From NCBI RefSeq assembly GCF_023100945.1, contig NZ_CP064689.1, forward strand, positions 1,222,001 to 1,286,000: a stretch of 64,000 nt of DNA. The letters run 5' to 3'. Origin of the DNA: Bradyrhizobium sp. 200 (GTDB taxonomy: Bacteria > Pseudomonadota > Alphaproteobacteria > Rhizobiales > Xanthobacteraceae). Below are positions 1 to 9,463 of the stretch, in pieces (position 1 is the stretch's first letter; each line of letters begins with the position of its first letter). Below the pieces are notes generated by a model. That model saw only the letters and a list, made by a program, of their open reading frames with translations, did no database searches and was not told the origin of the DNA. A program made the translations under genes and the position numbers.

Positions 1-1663
1 GCTTGCCGTCGACGGTCACGGCAAAAGTTTCCGGACTGACTTCAATTTTCGGCGTCCCGGTATTTCTGACCATGTCGCGCTTGCCGACCTTGCGCACGTT
101 TCGCACCGGCATCACCTGCCGCCGAAGCCCCAGCCGCTCTTTGATTCCGGCAGCATGCGCGACGCCGGAGACGAACGTGATGCAGTTGGCCGCCAACGCA
201 TCGCCGTAGGCCCCGAACATGGGCCGATAGTAGGTGGGCTGCGGCGTCGGCAGCGACGCGTTTGGATCGCCCATCACCGCCCAGCTTATAAAGCCGTTCT
301 TGATGACGATCTTGGGCTTAGCGCCGAAGAACGCCGGTTCCCACAGGACGAGGTCGGCGATCTTGCCGACCTCAACCGAGCCCAGCACGTCGGCAATACC
401 GTGCGTGATTGCCGGGTTGATGGTGATCTTCGCCACGTAGCGCAGCACCCGGAAATTGTCGTTGCCAGGTGCGTCCTCCGGCAGCTTGCCGCGCCCGGTC
501 TTCATCGCATCGGCGGTCTGGATGCAACGCAGCCAGCATTCCCCGATGCGTCCCATGGCCTGCGAATCGCTTGAGAACATCGAGATTACGCCGAGGTCCT
601 GAAGGACGTTTTCGGCGGCGATGGTTTCAGCTCGGATGCGGCTCTCAGTGAATGCAACATCCGACGGGATGTCGGGGCTGAGGTGGTGACACACCATGAT
701 CATGTCATAGAGCTCCGCCTGCGAATTGATGCCGTAGGGGAGGGTGGGATTGGTCGAAGATGGCAAGACGTTGGGAAGGCCTGCGATCTTGATGATATCC
801 GGTGCGTGGCCGCCGCCGGATCCTTCGGTATGAAACGAATGGACCGTCCTACCCTCAAACGCCTCGATCGAATCGTCGACGAAGCCGGATTCGTTCAGCG
901 TGTCGGTATGGATGCACACTTGAGTGTCGGTCTCGTCTGCGACTGTCAGCGCGGACCGAAGCACCGCCGGGGTGGTGCCCCAGTCCTCGTGACATTTCAC
1001 GCCGACCGCGCCCGCCTCGATCTGTTCGACCAGAGCCGCTTTGCCGTGTCCGTGCCCCTTGCCGAGAATGCCGACGTTGAGCGGCCAGTTTTCGAACGCG
1101 CGTAACATCATACGGATGTTTCCGGGACCCGACGTGACCGTCGTCGCGTAGGAGCCGTCCGAAGGACCGGTCCCGCCACCGATCAATGTCGTCGTGCCGT
1201 TTGAGAGCGCCGCCTGCGCCTGCTGGGGAGAAATGAAATGGATGTGTGTGTCGATCCCGGCGGCCGTCAGGATCAGATGTGAGCCTGAGATAGCATCGGT
1301 AGCCAGACCAATCTCCAGGCCAGGTGTAACGCGATCCATCGTCTGCGGATTGCCGGCCTTGCCGATCGCACTGATACGACCGTCTCTGATCCCCACGTCC
1401 GCTTTCACCACGCCCAGCACCGCGTCGATGACGGTTACATTGGTGATCACGAGGTCGGGAGCGCCGCCCGCTCGCGTCACCTGATTGTCCATGCCCATGC
1501 CCTCACGCATGCTCTTGCCACCGCCGAAGACGAGTTCGTCGCCGTAGCCGCCGCGTAAATCGCGCTCTATTTCGACGAACAAGCCCGTATCGCCCAAGCG
1601 GATGCGGTCACCTGTCGTTGGACCGAAGAGGCCGACATATTCTTGCCGAGACATGGTAGGCAT
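1..1663 (-). CDS. ureC: Urease alpha subunit (C-terminus cut by window edge)
   Basis: Catalytic subunit of urease, which hydrolyses urea to ammonia and carbamate at a dinuclear nickel centre. About 554 codons are visible of the usual ~570, so only the last residues are missing. Seen in the translation: the N-terminal [13 protein letters not shown] block, HIHFISPQ (nickel-ligand histidines), GVKCHEDWG (the lysine that is carbamylated to bridge the nickels) and MVCHHL (the mobile-flap Cys-His). The start is the ATG ending at 1663, with GAGGA about 6 bases upstream; a second in-frame ATG lies three codons later. It is last of the visible genes in ureA-ureB-ureC order, 44 bases after ureB. Accessory genes would lie beyond the left edge. 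Confidence 0.97.
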   Translation of the reverse strand, partial: MPTMSRQEYVGLFGPTTGDRIRLGDTGLFVEIERDLRGGYGDELVFGGGKSMREGMGMDNQVTRAGGAPDLVITNVTVIDAVLGVVKADVGIRDGRISAIGKAGNPQTMDRVTPGLEIGLATDAISGSHLILTAAGIDTHIHFISPQQAQAALSNGTTTLIGGGTGPSDGSYATTVTSGPGNIRMMLRAFENWPLNVGILGKGHGHGKAALVEQIEAGAVGVKCHEDWGTTPAVLRSALTVADETDTQVCIHTDTLNESGFVDDSIEAFEGRTVHSFHTEGSGGGHAPDIIKIAGLPNVLPSSTNPTLPYGINSQAELYDMIMVCHHLSPDIPSDVAFTESRIRAETIAAENVLQDLGVISMFSSDSQAMGRIGECWLRCIQTADAMKTGRGKLPEDAPGNDNFRVLRYVAKITINPAITHGIADVLGSVEVGKIADLVLWEPAFFGAKPKIVIKNGFISWAVMGDPNASLPTPQPTYYRPMFGAYGDALAANCITFVSGVAHAAGIKERLGLRRQVMPVRNVRKVGKRDMVRNTGTPKIEVSPETFAVTVDGK

Positions 1664-1707
1664 AATGGTCCTCGTTCAAGCTTTGCCTTTCAACGCGATC
1701 TCACCCC

Positions 1708-2145
1708 CTATATCGAGCGGAAGCCTCGCTTCGCCGCCTGCGCCACCGCCTTGGATTTGACCGTGGCGGCGTCTTGGCCTGCAGTGGGACCGTCGACGAG
1801 ATTGTTGAAACCATAGACTGCGCGCTTGCCGCCGTAGGGAACGAGTTGAACCTCGCGTTCGTCACCGGGCTCGAACCGCGTTGCCGTCGATGACGGAATG
1901 TTCAGGCGCAGCCCGAAGGCCGCTGCGCGATCGAATTCAAGCGCACGATTGACTTCGAAAAAATGGAAGTGCGATCCGACCTGTATCGGGCGGTCACCCG
2001 CATTGCGCACCCTAAGCGTCGTCACCGGACGATCGGCATCGAATGCGATGGCCGCTGAACTGCACACGTAACCGCCGACCGGCACGTCTTCTGTCGCCGG
2101 GTCGACATTTGCGGCAACAGCGGGGCCCACTTTTGGTCCAGCCAT
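1708..2145 (-). CDS. ureB: Urease beta subunit
   Basis: Structural small subunit of urease, 145 aa, a separate polypeptide as in most proteobacteria. The family signature is clear: [11 protein letters not shown], then [16 protein letters not shown] and GFNNLVDG. It carries a longer C-terminal tail (about 25 residues after GFNNLVDG, rich in Ala and Lys) than the shortest family members. AGGAGG sits 5 bases before the ATG. It starts 20 bases after ureA and is clearly co-transcribed with it. Confidence 0.97.
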   Translation of the reverse strand: MAGPKVGPAVAANVDPATEDVPVGGYVCSSAAIAFDADRPVTTLRVRNAGDRPIQVGSHFHFFEVNRALEFDRAAAFGLRLNIPSSTATRFEPGDEREVQLVPYGGKRAVYGFNNLVDGPTAGQDAATVKSKAVAQAAKRGFRSI

Positions 2146-2165
2146 GTTGGCCTCCTGTTATGCAC

Positions 2166-2468
2166 TCACTGGATCGGCGTGTGCACCGTCACCAGGCGGC
2201 TGCCGTCAGTGAATACCGCCTCGATCTGCACCATCGGAACAAGATCGGCGACGCCATCCATCACATCAGCCTTGGTCAGGGCGGTACGCGCCTCCTTGGT
2301 TACGTCTTCGATCGTTTTCCCGGCACGTGCGCCATCAAGGGCGACCGCCGAGATGACAGCCACGGCTTCGGGATAATTGAGCTTGAGGCCCTTGGCCCTT
2401 CGCTTTAACGCGACATCAGCCACGATGTAGACCAGCAGCTTATCGAACTCTCTTGGAGTGAGCTGCAT
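2166..2468 (-). CDS. ureA: Urease gamma subunit
   Basis: Smallest urease subunit, 100 aa, full family length. It starts with the typical [12 protein letters not shown] and ends with the [20 protein letters not shown] segment that packs against the alpha subunit. AGGAGGG precedes the ATG by 4 bases. It is the first visible gene of the urease operon on this strand; no ureD is seen upstream, where sequence from 2469 on is intergenic and then an insertion sequence. Confidence 0.97.
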   Translation of the reverse strand: MQLTPREFDKLLVYIVADVALKRRAKGLKLNYPEAVAVISAVALDGARAGKTIEDVTKEARTALTKADVMDGVADLVPMVQIEAVFTDGSRLVTVHTPIQ

Positions 2469-2602
2469 GCGACCCTCCTGAACCGCGCTGCCGTGCCACG
2501 AGCAGGCGCAAGACTAAGATAGTTTTGGCCGCGATCTCATGGGACGTTTGTCGATTGTCAGGATCGTGCGCCGTCAGAGATTAAACGGGTCACATTCGGA
2601 CT

Positions 2603-2651
2603 TATCAATTAGGGTTTTCCCTTGTTTTCCATCGGATACTACCCCGATGGA
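2603..2651 (+). repeat. Leader repeat of the decayed hupE copy 1 (5' part, with hairpin)
   Basis: This stretch and 3491-3790 together align with 5711-6020: the two are diverged copies of one leader plus gene start. It contains a hairpin with arms CCATCGG (2629-2635) and CCGATGG (2644-2650). In the other copy the arms are CTATCGG and CTGATGG, which still pair through G-U wobbles. The insertion sequence entered just after this hairpin. Confidence 0.7.
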
Positions 2652-3490
2652 CTAGGGTCTGTTGAGATTCAGGATTCACAGATTGAAATGCCCGTGATTC
2701 AAGCTCCGAAAGGAGCTTGGAATGCACCGGTTCGTTTTGACGGACGCTCAATGGGCGAAGATGGAGCCGCTTTGTTTGGGCAAGGCCACGGACCCCGGCC
2801 GCACAGGGGGTGACAACCGTTTGTTTCTCGAAGCAGTGCTGTGGATCGCGCGCACGGGCAGCCCATGGAGAGACCTTCCGCCGACGTTCGGCAACTGGAA
2901 TACGGTGTTCAAGCGCTATCGCGATTGGGTGAAGGCCGGCGTTTTCAAGCGGATTTTCGATGCCGTATCGGATGATCCGGATATGGAGTTCGCCATGGTC
3001 GACGCGACAATCGTCAAAGTTCACCGCCACGCGCAGGGAGCAAAAGGGGGACAAAAAATCAGGCCATCGGCAAGTCGAAGGGCGGCTGGACCACGAAAAT
3101 CCTTGCGCTGACCGACGCACTTGGGAACCTGGTGCGGTTCATCCTGCTCCCCGGCCATCGCTTTGACACCGTCGGCGTCGCGCCCCTGATCAAGGACCTC
3201 GAATTCGGCGGCCTGATCGCTGATAAGGCTTTTGATTCCAACTGGATCATCGAAGACATGAACGAGCGCAAGGCGAAGGTCGTAATCTCGCAGCATCAAA
3301 GGCGCGCCAAGCCTCTCGACATCGACAAGGACATCTACAAATGGCGCCACCTGATCGAGAACTTCTTCGGCAAGCTGAAGGAATTCAAGCGCGTGGCAAT
3401 GCGATGCGACAAGACAGACAGCAGTTTCGAGGCGATGATCTACCTCGCCACCGCCGTCATCCATTCCAGGTGAATCTCAACAGACCCTAG
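2652..3490 (+). mobile_element. IS5-family insertion sequence (IS427-like)
   Basis: Perfect 20-bp terminal inverted repeats, CTAGGGTCTGTTGAGATTCA at 2652-2671 and its reverse complement at 3471-3490. CTAG is itself palindromic, so the outer four bases are probably the target duplication and the element proper runs from GGTCTG at 2656 to 3486, about 831 bp. Comparison with the homologous uninterrupted copy at about 5755 (GGACTAA) shows the pre-insertion site. The element carries a two-frame transposase. Confidence 0.92.
2722..3473 (+). CDS. IS5-family transposase, two overlapping frames
   Basis: DDE transposase that moves the surrounding element. Frame one (2722-3111) has the DUF4096-like N-terminal domain (WAKMEPLCLGK, GSPWRDLP) and the first catalytic Asp in AMVDATIVKVHRH. 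Frame two, stop at 3473, has LIADKAFDSN (second Asp) and HLIENFFGKLKEF (Glu). The frames join at a run of six A (3053-3058): slipping back one base continues as KNQAIGKSKGGWTTK in register with the family. This matches the two-ORF arrangement of IS427-group elements, where frameshifting makes the fusion. A simple inactivating shift cannot be excluded, but intact ends and reading frames argue for a recently active copy. Confidence 0.88.
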
Positions 3491-3672
3491 CTGGTCCGCG
3501 GGGACGTACTATTCTAATTGCGTTATCCGCACGAATTGCGTTATCCGCACGAAAATCCCTGGTCTCCAATTCCGACCTCACTGACGACCAAAGAGGTAGC
3601 AATCGTTGACGTAAGTGCTCCTTACTCCGCGTTCCGCCAGGCCAAGGTGATGCAATCCGCTCCGCGAGGAGG
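3491..3672 (+). repeat. Leader repeat of decayed hupE copy 1 (3' part)
   Basis: Continuation, beyond the insertion sequence, of the leader homologous to 5759-5920. Shared strings include TTCCGCCAGGCC and CCGCGAGGAGG just before the start codon. A 15-bp direct repeat, AATTGCGTTATCCGC, occurs twice between 3518 and 3550 and is specific to this copy. Confidence 0.6.
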
Positions 3673-3792
3673 ATGGTCATGAGACGTGCAATCCCTACGA
3701 CGCTCGCCGCAGCTTTCATTCTTGCTCCGACCGTTGCGCTTGCACATCCCGGACACGGCGACGCAAACGGACTAACGACCCTGCGCTCTTGA
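3673..3792 (+). pseudogene. HupE/UreJ-like protein, N-terminal remnant (copy 1)
   Basis: Encodes 39 residues: a signal peptide (MRRAIPTTLAAAFILAPTV) then ALAHPGHGDANGL, the hallmark start of HupE/UreJ membrane proteins, which are implicated in nickel supply to hydrogenase or urease. After GL the frame runs into unrelated sequence and stops, because a DNA join at about 3780 fused it to the tail of another gene on the opposite strand. GAGGAGG precedes the ATG. The insertion sequence separates it from most of its leader. It cannot make a functional transporter. Confidence 0.75.
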
Positions 3793-4075
3793 GCTGATCG
3801 AGCTTTCCGATTTCGTCGGCGACGCTGAAGCCGACCACGCGCCGCAATTCGTCGCGTGCTGCTTGAGTTTGCTGGGCGTTGCGCTCCGCCATGCCGCTCC
3901 CCTGAGTGATCAGATAAACGAAATGCCGATGTAAGAGGGCAAAATCACGGCGATCACCCAGAGGGTCCTGGCCCACCCTGAAATGTCATGGCCTCTAAAG
4001 AGGTCCGCGAAGATTGTGACGAGCAACAGAACTATACGACGAACACAAATATGGTCAGCACAGCCATCAGAAAGT
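3780..4075 (-). pseudogene. PLDc_N/SHOCT-type small membrane protein, frameshifted and truncated
   Basis: Reading the minus strand from about 4075 gives VLLLVTIFADLFRGHD, ISGWARTLWVIAVIL and, in another frame, QGSGMAERNAQQTQAAR followed by VADEIGKLDQLKSAG. This is the order of a widespread small protein: a phospholipase-D-nuclease-like N-terminal transmembrane segment, a GGGMAERxAxQ linker, then a short C-terminal (SHOCT) helix. A frameshift near 3935 and loss of the end of SHOCT at the 3780 junction make it non-functional. Confidence 0.6.
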
Positions 4076-4997
4076 GTGAACACTTAAAACCTTGAAGAGC
4101 ATGACACCCCGCCTGCTGTTTAATTAGCCGACCTTCTGTGCCGACCCTTTGTTAACTGCCATCAGAATTTTTTTGTGCCAGCATGTACACTGCTGTGTTG
4201 TATAAGGGTTGTTCGGTGAAATTGCGCAAGAGGGAATAGCATCCACTAATAATTTCAATTTTCATGAACTTAAGGATACGAAGACCGCGTCGGAGCCCGC
4301 TACGGACGTGCGTTTGCCGTAAGAGGTTTGGAGAGGTGCTGCTTCAGCCGCGTGATCTCTTCCAGGGACCTGACATGGGATGGCCGCCGTTTTGCCTAGC
4401 GACCGGCAACGCGAGCCGGCCTGAAAGCAAAGGTTTCGCAAAGCTTCGCAGGCCGTCGGCCGCGCCGATGATTCCTGCGCTACGAGACCGGCGGGGCGAC
4501 GCCCGTAGCGCAGCGGGCTTCAAGCTCGAGACGTCGCCGCGACTACCACTGCCAGCCGCACACGCGCCGACCTCTGCGCCACCAGCACACCCACCCCGCC
4601 CGCGCCAGGGCGGTGTCCAAGTGGTGGTCCAAATGGGCCTGGCGCCACCGCCACCCGTGCCAGCGCGACGGTCGGTGCCAAGCCTGTCGTCGGTGCCAGC
4701 CCGGCGGGTCCAAATTGGGACCTGCTCGGCAAAATCCTCGGTCAGGTCACCCACCTTGCCGGCGAGATCTTTTTCGATGGCAACCGGCGCGGCCTCGACC
4801 GATCTTGCTCACTCCTTTCGCTGTTCCCCCTCTATGACGCTGGCTTGCGACATCAGCTTGCCATTCAGCTATCGCTCGCTTCTCCAGCAGCGTGCTTTTG
4901 CAGACTCTTCCGCGCTTCATGATGACCGGAAGTTCGTCGCACGCCTCGCGGATCGGGTCGACCAGCAGGCAGTGCTTTCCCTTCGGCGCTACGCCGA
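4076..4997. other. No convincing gene; scattered coding remnants
   Basis: Long open frames exist on both strands but have low-complexity Pro/Arg/Gly translations. The only protein-like pieces are on the minus strand: SLEEITRLKQHLSKPLTAN near 4325-4375, and KSTLLEKRAIAEWQADVASQ near 4855-4915. They are broken by stops and frame changes. I read this as degraded sequence of unknown origin. Confidence 0.5.
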
Positions 4998-5510
4998 TCA
5001 CGCCGCCTTGCTCAGCTCGGTCGTGAGCTTCTTCTCCGCTTCGTTTGAGAGAGAGGTTCGAAGTACGCGGGGCTTAAATGGTTCGATCTCCGGCAGGACC
5101 TTGTCTTCGTTTACCTTCCTGAAGAGCACAAAGAGTGCAGACGATCCTTCCGGGATCGTCTCGCCGAGCTTCTTGATGAAATCATCACGGATTCCGAAGT
5201 CAGTGAGCGAGCCTGATAGAGCTCCCATGCCGGCGCCAGCAATCGCGCCGAGCGCCATTCCGGCAAGCGGATTCAGGAAGAGGAGCCCGACAAGTGCGCC
5301 CCACAGGGCTCCGGTTGTTCCGCCGGTGGCCGCGCCAATTCCCGTCAGATTGACGGCTTGCTTGAGGTAGACTTTGCCGCCCTTCTCGCGTTCAACGACG
5401 CACGCATCTTCGAGATCTATGAGGTACTCCTTCTGCATAGACCGCAGCTTGTTGAGCACCTCATCTGCGGTATGCAGTCCATCAAAACCGAGAACGACCA
5501 GATTGCTCAT
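4998..5510 (-). CDS. DUF1269 family membrane-associated protein
   Basis: 170-aa protein of the DUF1269 family; function not established. It starts MSNLVVLGFDGLHTADEVL, then has an alpha/beta N-terminal half with ACVVEREKGGKVYLKQ. A central glycine/alanine-rich hydrophobic hairpin (GALWGALVGLLFLNPLAGM, GAIAGAGMGALSG) follows. The C-terminal domain has the family's DDFIKKLGE and SSALFVLFRK motifs. Two ATGs occur in tandem at 5513 and 5510; AAGGAG lies 5 bases before the first and 8 before the second. Stands alone between degraded regions. Confidence 0.85.
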   Translation of the reverse strand: MSNLVVLGFDGLHTADEVLNKLRSMQKEYLIDLEDACVVEREKGGKVYLKQAVNLTGIGAATGGTTGALWGALVGLLFLNPLAGMALGAIAGAGMGALSGSLTDFGIRDDFIKKLGETIPEGSSALFVLFRKVNEDKVLPEIEPFKPRVLRTSLSNEAEKKLTTELSKAA

Positions 5511-5710
5511 CATGCTCTCCTTTTCCCAGACATTGGATACCGGCATTTGGTATCCGGCACTGCTCTGTCAGTGACGTCCGAATCCTCTAGCTGCTTTCAC
5601 TGTTGTTCATCGATAGCACCGCGCTTCGTCATCCCGGCGTTTCGTCGTTGCTGCCTGCACCGGGACCGTGCAACGTCAACTACCGACATTAGGTGGACCA
5701 CGACTGGTCG

Positions 5711-5920
5711 TGTCAATCAGGGTTCTCCCCAGTCTTCTATCGGAATCGCCCTGATGGACTAACCGTCGCGGGCGGATGTATCGTCTTTATCCGCGCGAAA
5801 GTTCCTTGGCTCGGATGCCGACGACGCTGATTGTTGATGCTGATGATTAGTGAGGTCTTGATGTTACGCAGCCCGCCTTCCGCCAGGCCTGAGGAATCCC
5901 GTCCGCGAGGAGGGAGGAGT
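5711..5920 (+). repeat. Leader repeat of hupE copy 2, uninterrupted
   Basis: Diverged duplicate of 2603-2651 plus 3491-3672. The hairpin arms are 5737-5743 and 5751-5757. It ends with a strong purine tract (AGGAGGGAGGAGT) directly before the ATG at 5921. The conserved position and structure in two copies suggest an untranslated leader of the HupE/UreJ gene, not chance similarity. Confidence 0.6.
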
Positions 5921-6100
5921 ATGGTCATGAGACGCGCAATTCCGACGACGTTCGCTGCAGCTTTCGTTCTCGCTCCGGCCGCTGCGCTTGCGGATGCCGG
6001 ACGCGGCGACGCAAGCGGACTAATGATGGCTTCACCATCCGATCACCGGGATAGATCACGTCAATTGTTGCCGTTGGCGTGCTCGCCATAGTGCGGCCGA
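5921..6100 (+). pseudogene. HupE/UreJ-like protein, frameshifted remnant (copy 2)
   Basis: Starts MVMRRAIPTTFAAAFVLAPA, a signal peptide like copy 1, then GDASGL. The family continuation is visible but spread over frames: HPITGIDHV around 6037-6063 and IVAVGVLAI at 6062-6089. Indels split the frame and nothing resembling the remaining transmembrane helices follows. It lies just upstream of the nickel permease gene, supporting a former nickel-uptake role. Confidence 0.7.
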
Positions 6101-6124
6101 GGTAGCGATCTTGAAACGTGTGCA

Positions 6125-6952
6125 ATGACCGAAGCCGCCCTGAACGTCGTGTCCTTCCTGCTTCTCGGCTTCTTCCTCGGGATGCGGCATGCGACCGACG
6201 CCGATCACGTGGTCGCCATTGCGACGATCGTCAGTCGCGAGCGCAGCGTGGCGGGCTCGGCGTTGATCGGCGCCGCCTGGGGCATCGGGCACACCGTGAC
6301 AGTCATGGCGGTCGGCGCGGCAATCATCGTGTTCGGGGTCGTCATTCCGCCGCGGCTCGGCATGTCGATGGAATTTGCCGTCGGCATCATGCTCGCCCTG
6401 CTCGGCGTTCTCACCTTGGGCCGCACGGGCGGCATGGCCCACGCGCATGCGGGCGTTACCGGCGTACATGAGCTCGACGTCCACGATCATCTCCATACGC
6501 ACGGCGACTATTTGCACCGGCATCCGCATGGTCACGGCCCCGGCGCGCACGGGCACGCCGACGAGCACACGCCGCTGGCGCGGCTCGACCGCAGCGTACT
6601 CGCTAGAATCGCGTTCTATGACTGGCTGCGACCATTCGTGGTCGGCCTCGTGCACGGCCTGGCAGGTTCGGCCGCCGTCGTCCTGATGATCCTGTCTATC
6701 ATCCGCGAACCGGTGGCCGCGCTGGGGTATCTGCTGCTGTTCGGGCTCGGGACCATCGTCGGAATGATGCTGATCACGCTGATCCTGTCGGCGCCGTTTA
6801 CATTCACGGCTGTCAATCTGCCGAAACTCAATTGGCGGCTCCGCGTGGCATCAGGCCTGATCAGCTTCACCTTCGGAGCCGTCCTGATCTACGGCATCGG
6901 TTTTGCCGAGGGAGGTCTGTTCTCCGACGCGCCGATCTGGGAACCCCATTGA
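6125..6952 (+). CDS. NixA/HoxN-family nickel/cobalt permease
   Basis: 275-aa integral membrane protein for high-affinity Ni2+ or Co2+ uptake. Helix II carries the signature RHATDADHVVAIATI (HX4DH-type metal motif), with a further motif GAAWGIGHTVTVMAVGAA and LVHGLAGSAAVVLM in the second half. Between about residues 105 and 145 is a histidine-rich loop (about 15 His) typical of metal-binding loops in this family. Lying with urease genes and HupE remnants, it most likely supplies nickel for urease. There is no strong Shine-Dalgarno immediately upstream. Substrate preference (Ni versus Co) cannot be read from sequence. Confidence 0.9.
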   Translation: MTEAALNVVSFLLLGFFLGMRHATDADHVVAIATIVSRERSVAGSALIGAAWGIGHTVTVMAVGAAIIVFGVVIPPRLGMSMEFAVGIMLALLGVLTLGRTGGMAHAHAGVTGVHELDVHDHLHTHGDYLHRHPHGHGPGAHGHADEHTPLARLDRSVLARIAFYDWLRPFVVGLVHGLAGSAAVVLMILSIIREPVAALGYLLLFGLGTIVGMMLITLILSAPFTFTAVNLPKLNWRLRVASGLISFTFGAVLIYGIGFAEGGLFSDAPIWEPH

Positions 6953-6997
6953 CCTGTGGCGTGGATTGGGCGCGCGCTCACGGTGTCGCAATAGTGC

Positions 6998-7132
6998 ATG
7001 GAGGATGCGCCATTCAGACAATCGGCATGCTCGGGTGGGCGGTCATTGTTGCTGGCCGGAGTCATTGTAGCGCTCGCAGCAATCGCGGGTAGCAGCGTGG
7101 CTGCACGTAAATCGCTTGTGCGCTTTGTATGA
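6998..7132 (+). CDS. Possible 44-aa single-helix membrane protein
   Basis: An ATG frame encodes 44 residues with one hydrophobic helix (SLLLAGVIVALAAIAGSSVA) followed by a basic tail. No clear ribosome binding site is seen and I recognise no family. It could be real or chance in the gap between the permease and the TonB receptor. Confidence 0.25.
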   Translation: MEDAPFRQSACSGGRSLLLAGVIVALAAIAGSSVAARKSLVRFV

Positions 7133-7216
7133 CATTTATGTTGAAACAACATACGTGCCCCGTTACCGTGCACAGGCTGTGCTATCGAAAGATACAACCG
7201 ATTCGATTGCCCGATC

Positions 7217-9463
7217 ATGCGGACACGGCATTGCATAGAAAGTTCGTGGCGCCTGTTTTTCGCGGGTGCATCCATTGTCGTCCTGACTCATCCGACGCAT
7301 GCACAAGTGGCCCGGGTGGAACCCGAAGCCAGCCTGCTTCCTCCGGTAACGATTACTTCCCCCGATCAGGCGGCAAAGAAGCGGGCACAACGCTCGGAGC
7401 GGCCCGCGCGCATGACGAGCGTTCGTCGCTCCGCGCAAAGGGGCCGACCTGCCAATCTACCGCCAACCCGTTCTGGCATTTCGACTGCACTAGTGGCAAG
7501 CCCCGGCCGTGGCGACGTATCGAGCTCGGTAACGGCATCACCCGCGGCGACGACCACACTGGATGCGCCCCGCATTAGTCAATTGCCTGTCGCCACCTAT
7601 GGCGATCTGTTCCGATCGCTTCCAGGCTTCAACGTCTCTAATTTCGGGCAGGGTGCGGTTGGCTATGGCCTCTCGCTTCGGGGTTACACCGAAGCCGAGC
7701 ACGGGCGCGACATTGCCTATTACATTGACGGCGTGCCGGTGAACGAAGTCTCGTCACTTCACACGCCGAACTACGCGGACCTGAACATCCTGCTGCCCGA
7801 GAGCGTCAAGAGCATCGAAATTGTCCGCGGTCCGTTTGCAGTCGAGTATGGCGACTCCAATCTAGGCGGTTCCGTCAACATCACCACCAAGACTGCTGAA
7901 CCGTTCGCGAGCGTAGGAATGTCTGGCGGTACCCAAGGCACCGTGCGTGGTTTGGGCACCTACAGCACAACACAGGGCACGTGGCTGCCTTATATCGCGC
8001 TGGAGGGATATCGAACCGATGGCTATCGCGACAACAGCTTCATTGACCGTTACAATTCGTTCAATAAGGTGACGACGACGCTCCCCGACGGAGCTATGGT
8101 CTCATTTCGCGCGCAGGCCTATGGCACGACCTTCGGTGCGCCCGGCTACGCCAACCGCGACGCGATTGAAGCCGGGTTGATCTCTGAGCGCTCGGCGACC
8201 AATCCGACCGATGGTGGTAACAAGCAGCTTGAGAATTTCGTCGTCAATTATGCGTCCGGCGCACAAGATCAGGAACTCAAAGGCACGCTGTTCGTCAGCC
8301 ATAACTATTCTAACCGTTACGCTGATTTCGGCGGGGGGCAGCGATGGCAGCATGACGACCGGACAATGGTCGGCGGGCGCGTCAGCAAGGTATGGACTGG
8401 CGCCATCGGTAACGATATTCCGGTGCAGGTGCTGATCGGAAGTAATTTGCGTTCGGACAGTATCAACGCTTTCCAGGCGCCGACCACGGCCCGGGCGGTG
8501 ACCGGAGCGCCAGTGGTCAACCTCGGATTGACTCAGACCAACCTCGCGGCCTTTGGCGAGGTTCAGATCAAGCCGTTGTCATGGCTGAAGTTCACCGCCG
8601 GTGGACGCTTCGACCAATTCTACTACGATATCAACGACCGCATCACGCCTGGCGGTACGCCGAATATCTCGAATGGCATTACGAGCCCGAAGGTAGGCGT
8701 CGCGATCACCCCGGCGTGGTGGCTTGAACTGTTTGCGAATTACGGACAGGGTTTCCGCAGCATCGACGTGCCCCTTGAACTGATCGGCAATCCCGGGATT
8801 CAGCCGTTCAAGGTTGTCAGCAGGGAAGGCGGCATTCAGTTCACCTTCGACCGTTTCAGGCTCCTCGCCAGTTATTGGACGACGGATTCCCAAAACGAAT
8901 CATTTCAGGCGGCTCCCGGACTTCCTGTGACCTTCCTGGGCAAGGCACGTCGCGACGGGTACGATCTGGACGGGCGTTTCATCGTCATTCAGGCACCTGT
9001 AAACAATATCTCCTTGTTCGCGAACTTCAGCCACGTCCGCGCTCGATTGCTCGGTGCGGCTCCCTCATTCTTCGTTCCGAATGTGCCTAACTATGTTGCC
9101 AACGTCGGTGTCGACTTCAACGTTGCGACCGTGAATGCGCAAGCGCTGTCGGGTAGTGCCTACGTGACATTTGTCGGCAACAAGAACCTTACGCAGGATG
9201 GCTTGATCACGACCTCGCCGTTCTCGCGTGTCACCGGCAAACTGGCCTACACTTGGCCGGAAGGTTGGACGGCATTCACGCAGGCGACATGGTATCCCGG
9301 TGATCGGCTGAGCGAAATTGCAATCAATTTCGGCAATCCTACGGGAGCGAGCTCGTCTGACATCTTCGTCAGCGCGCAACCGGCCGTTGTTGTCCTCGCT
9401 GGGCTCACATATCGCTTTCCGACCGCTGTTGCTTCCGCTCCGCCAACGTTGGTCACCAAATGA
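7217..9463 (+). CDS. TonB-dependent outer-membrane receptor
   Basis: 748-aa receptor for energised uptake across the outer membrane. A signal peptide (LFFAGASIVVLTHPTHA) is followed by a 90-residue low-complexity linker. The plug domain contains YGDLFRSLPGFNVS, SLRGY, YYIDGVPVNE, SIEIVRGPFAVEYG and GSVNITTK; a long beta-barrel follows. The C-terminus continues past the usual terminal aromatic (LTYRF) by about 16 residues. Its stop overlaps the start of the DUF4198 gene by four bases, so the two are translationally coupled. DUF4198 partners and the adjacent nickel permease suggest a nickel or cobalt complex as cargo, but this is inference. Confidence 0.92.
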   Translation: MRTRHCIESSWRLFFAGASIVVLTHPTHAQVARVEPEASLLPPVTITSPDQAAKKRAQRSERPARMTSVRRSAQRGRPANLPPTRSGISTALVASPGRGDVSSSVTASPAATTTLDAPRISQLPVATYGDLFRSLPGFNVSNFGQGAVGYGLSLRGYTEAEHGRDIAYYIDGVPVNEVSSLHTPNYADLNILLPESVKSIEIVRGPFAVEYGDSNLGGSVNITTKTAEPFASVGMSGGTQGTVRGLGTYSTTQGTWLPYIALEGYRTDGYRDNSFIDRYNSFNKVTTTLPDGAMVSFRAQAYGTTFGAPGYANRDAIEAGLISERSATNPTDGGNKQLENFVVNYASGAQDQELKGTLFVSHNYSNRYADFGGGQRWQHDDRTMVGGRVSKVWTGAIGNDIPVQVLIGSNLRSDSINAFQAPTTARAVTGAPVVNLGLTQTNLAAFGEVQIKPLSWLKFTAGGRFDQFYYDINDRITPGGTPNISNGITSPKVGVAITPAWWLELFANYGQGFRSIDVPLELIGNPGIQPFKVVSREGGIQFTFDRFRLLASYWTTDSQNESFQAAPGLPVTFLGKARRDGYDLDGRFIVIQAPVNNISLFANFSHVRARLLGAAPSFFVPNVPNYVANVGVDFNVATVNAQALSGSAYVTFVGNKNLTQDGLITTSPFSRVTGKLAYTWPEGWTAFTQATWYPGDRLSEIAINFGNPTGASSSDIFVSAQPAVVVLAGLTYRFPTAVASAPPTLVTK

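Noticed and set aside
2469..2530. TGGCACG upstream of ureA as a sigma-54 promoter
   Set aside because: The -24-like half is present, but the required GC of the -12 half is missing at the right spacing.
4264..5370. Long plus-strand open frame of 368 codons
   Set aside because: Translation is Pro/Ser/Arg-rich without any domain, and its second half is antisense to the well-supported DUF1269 gene.
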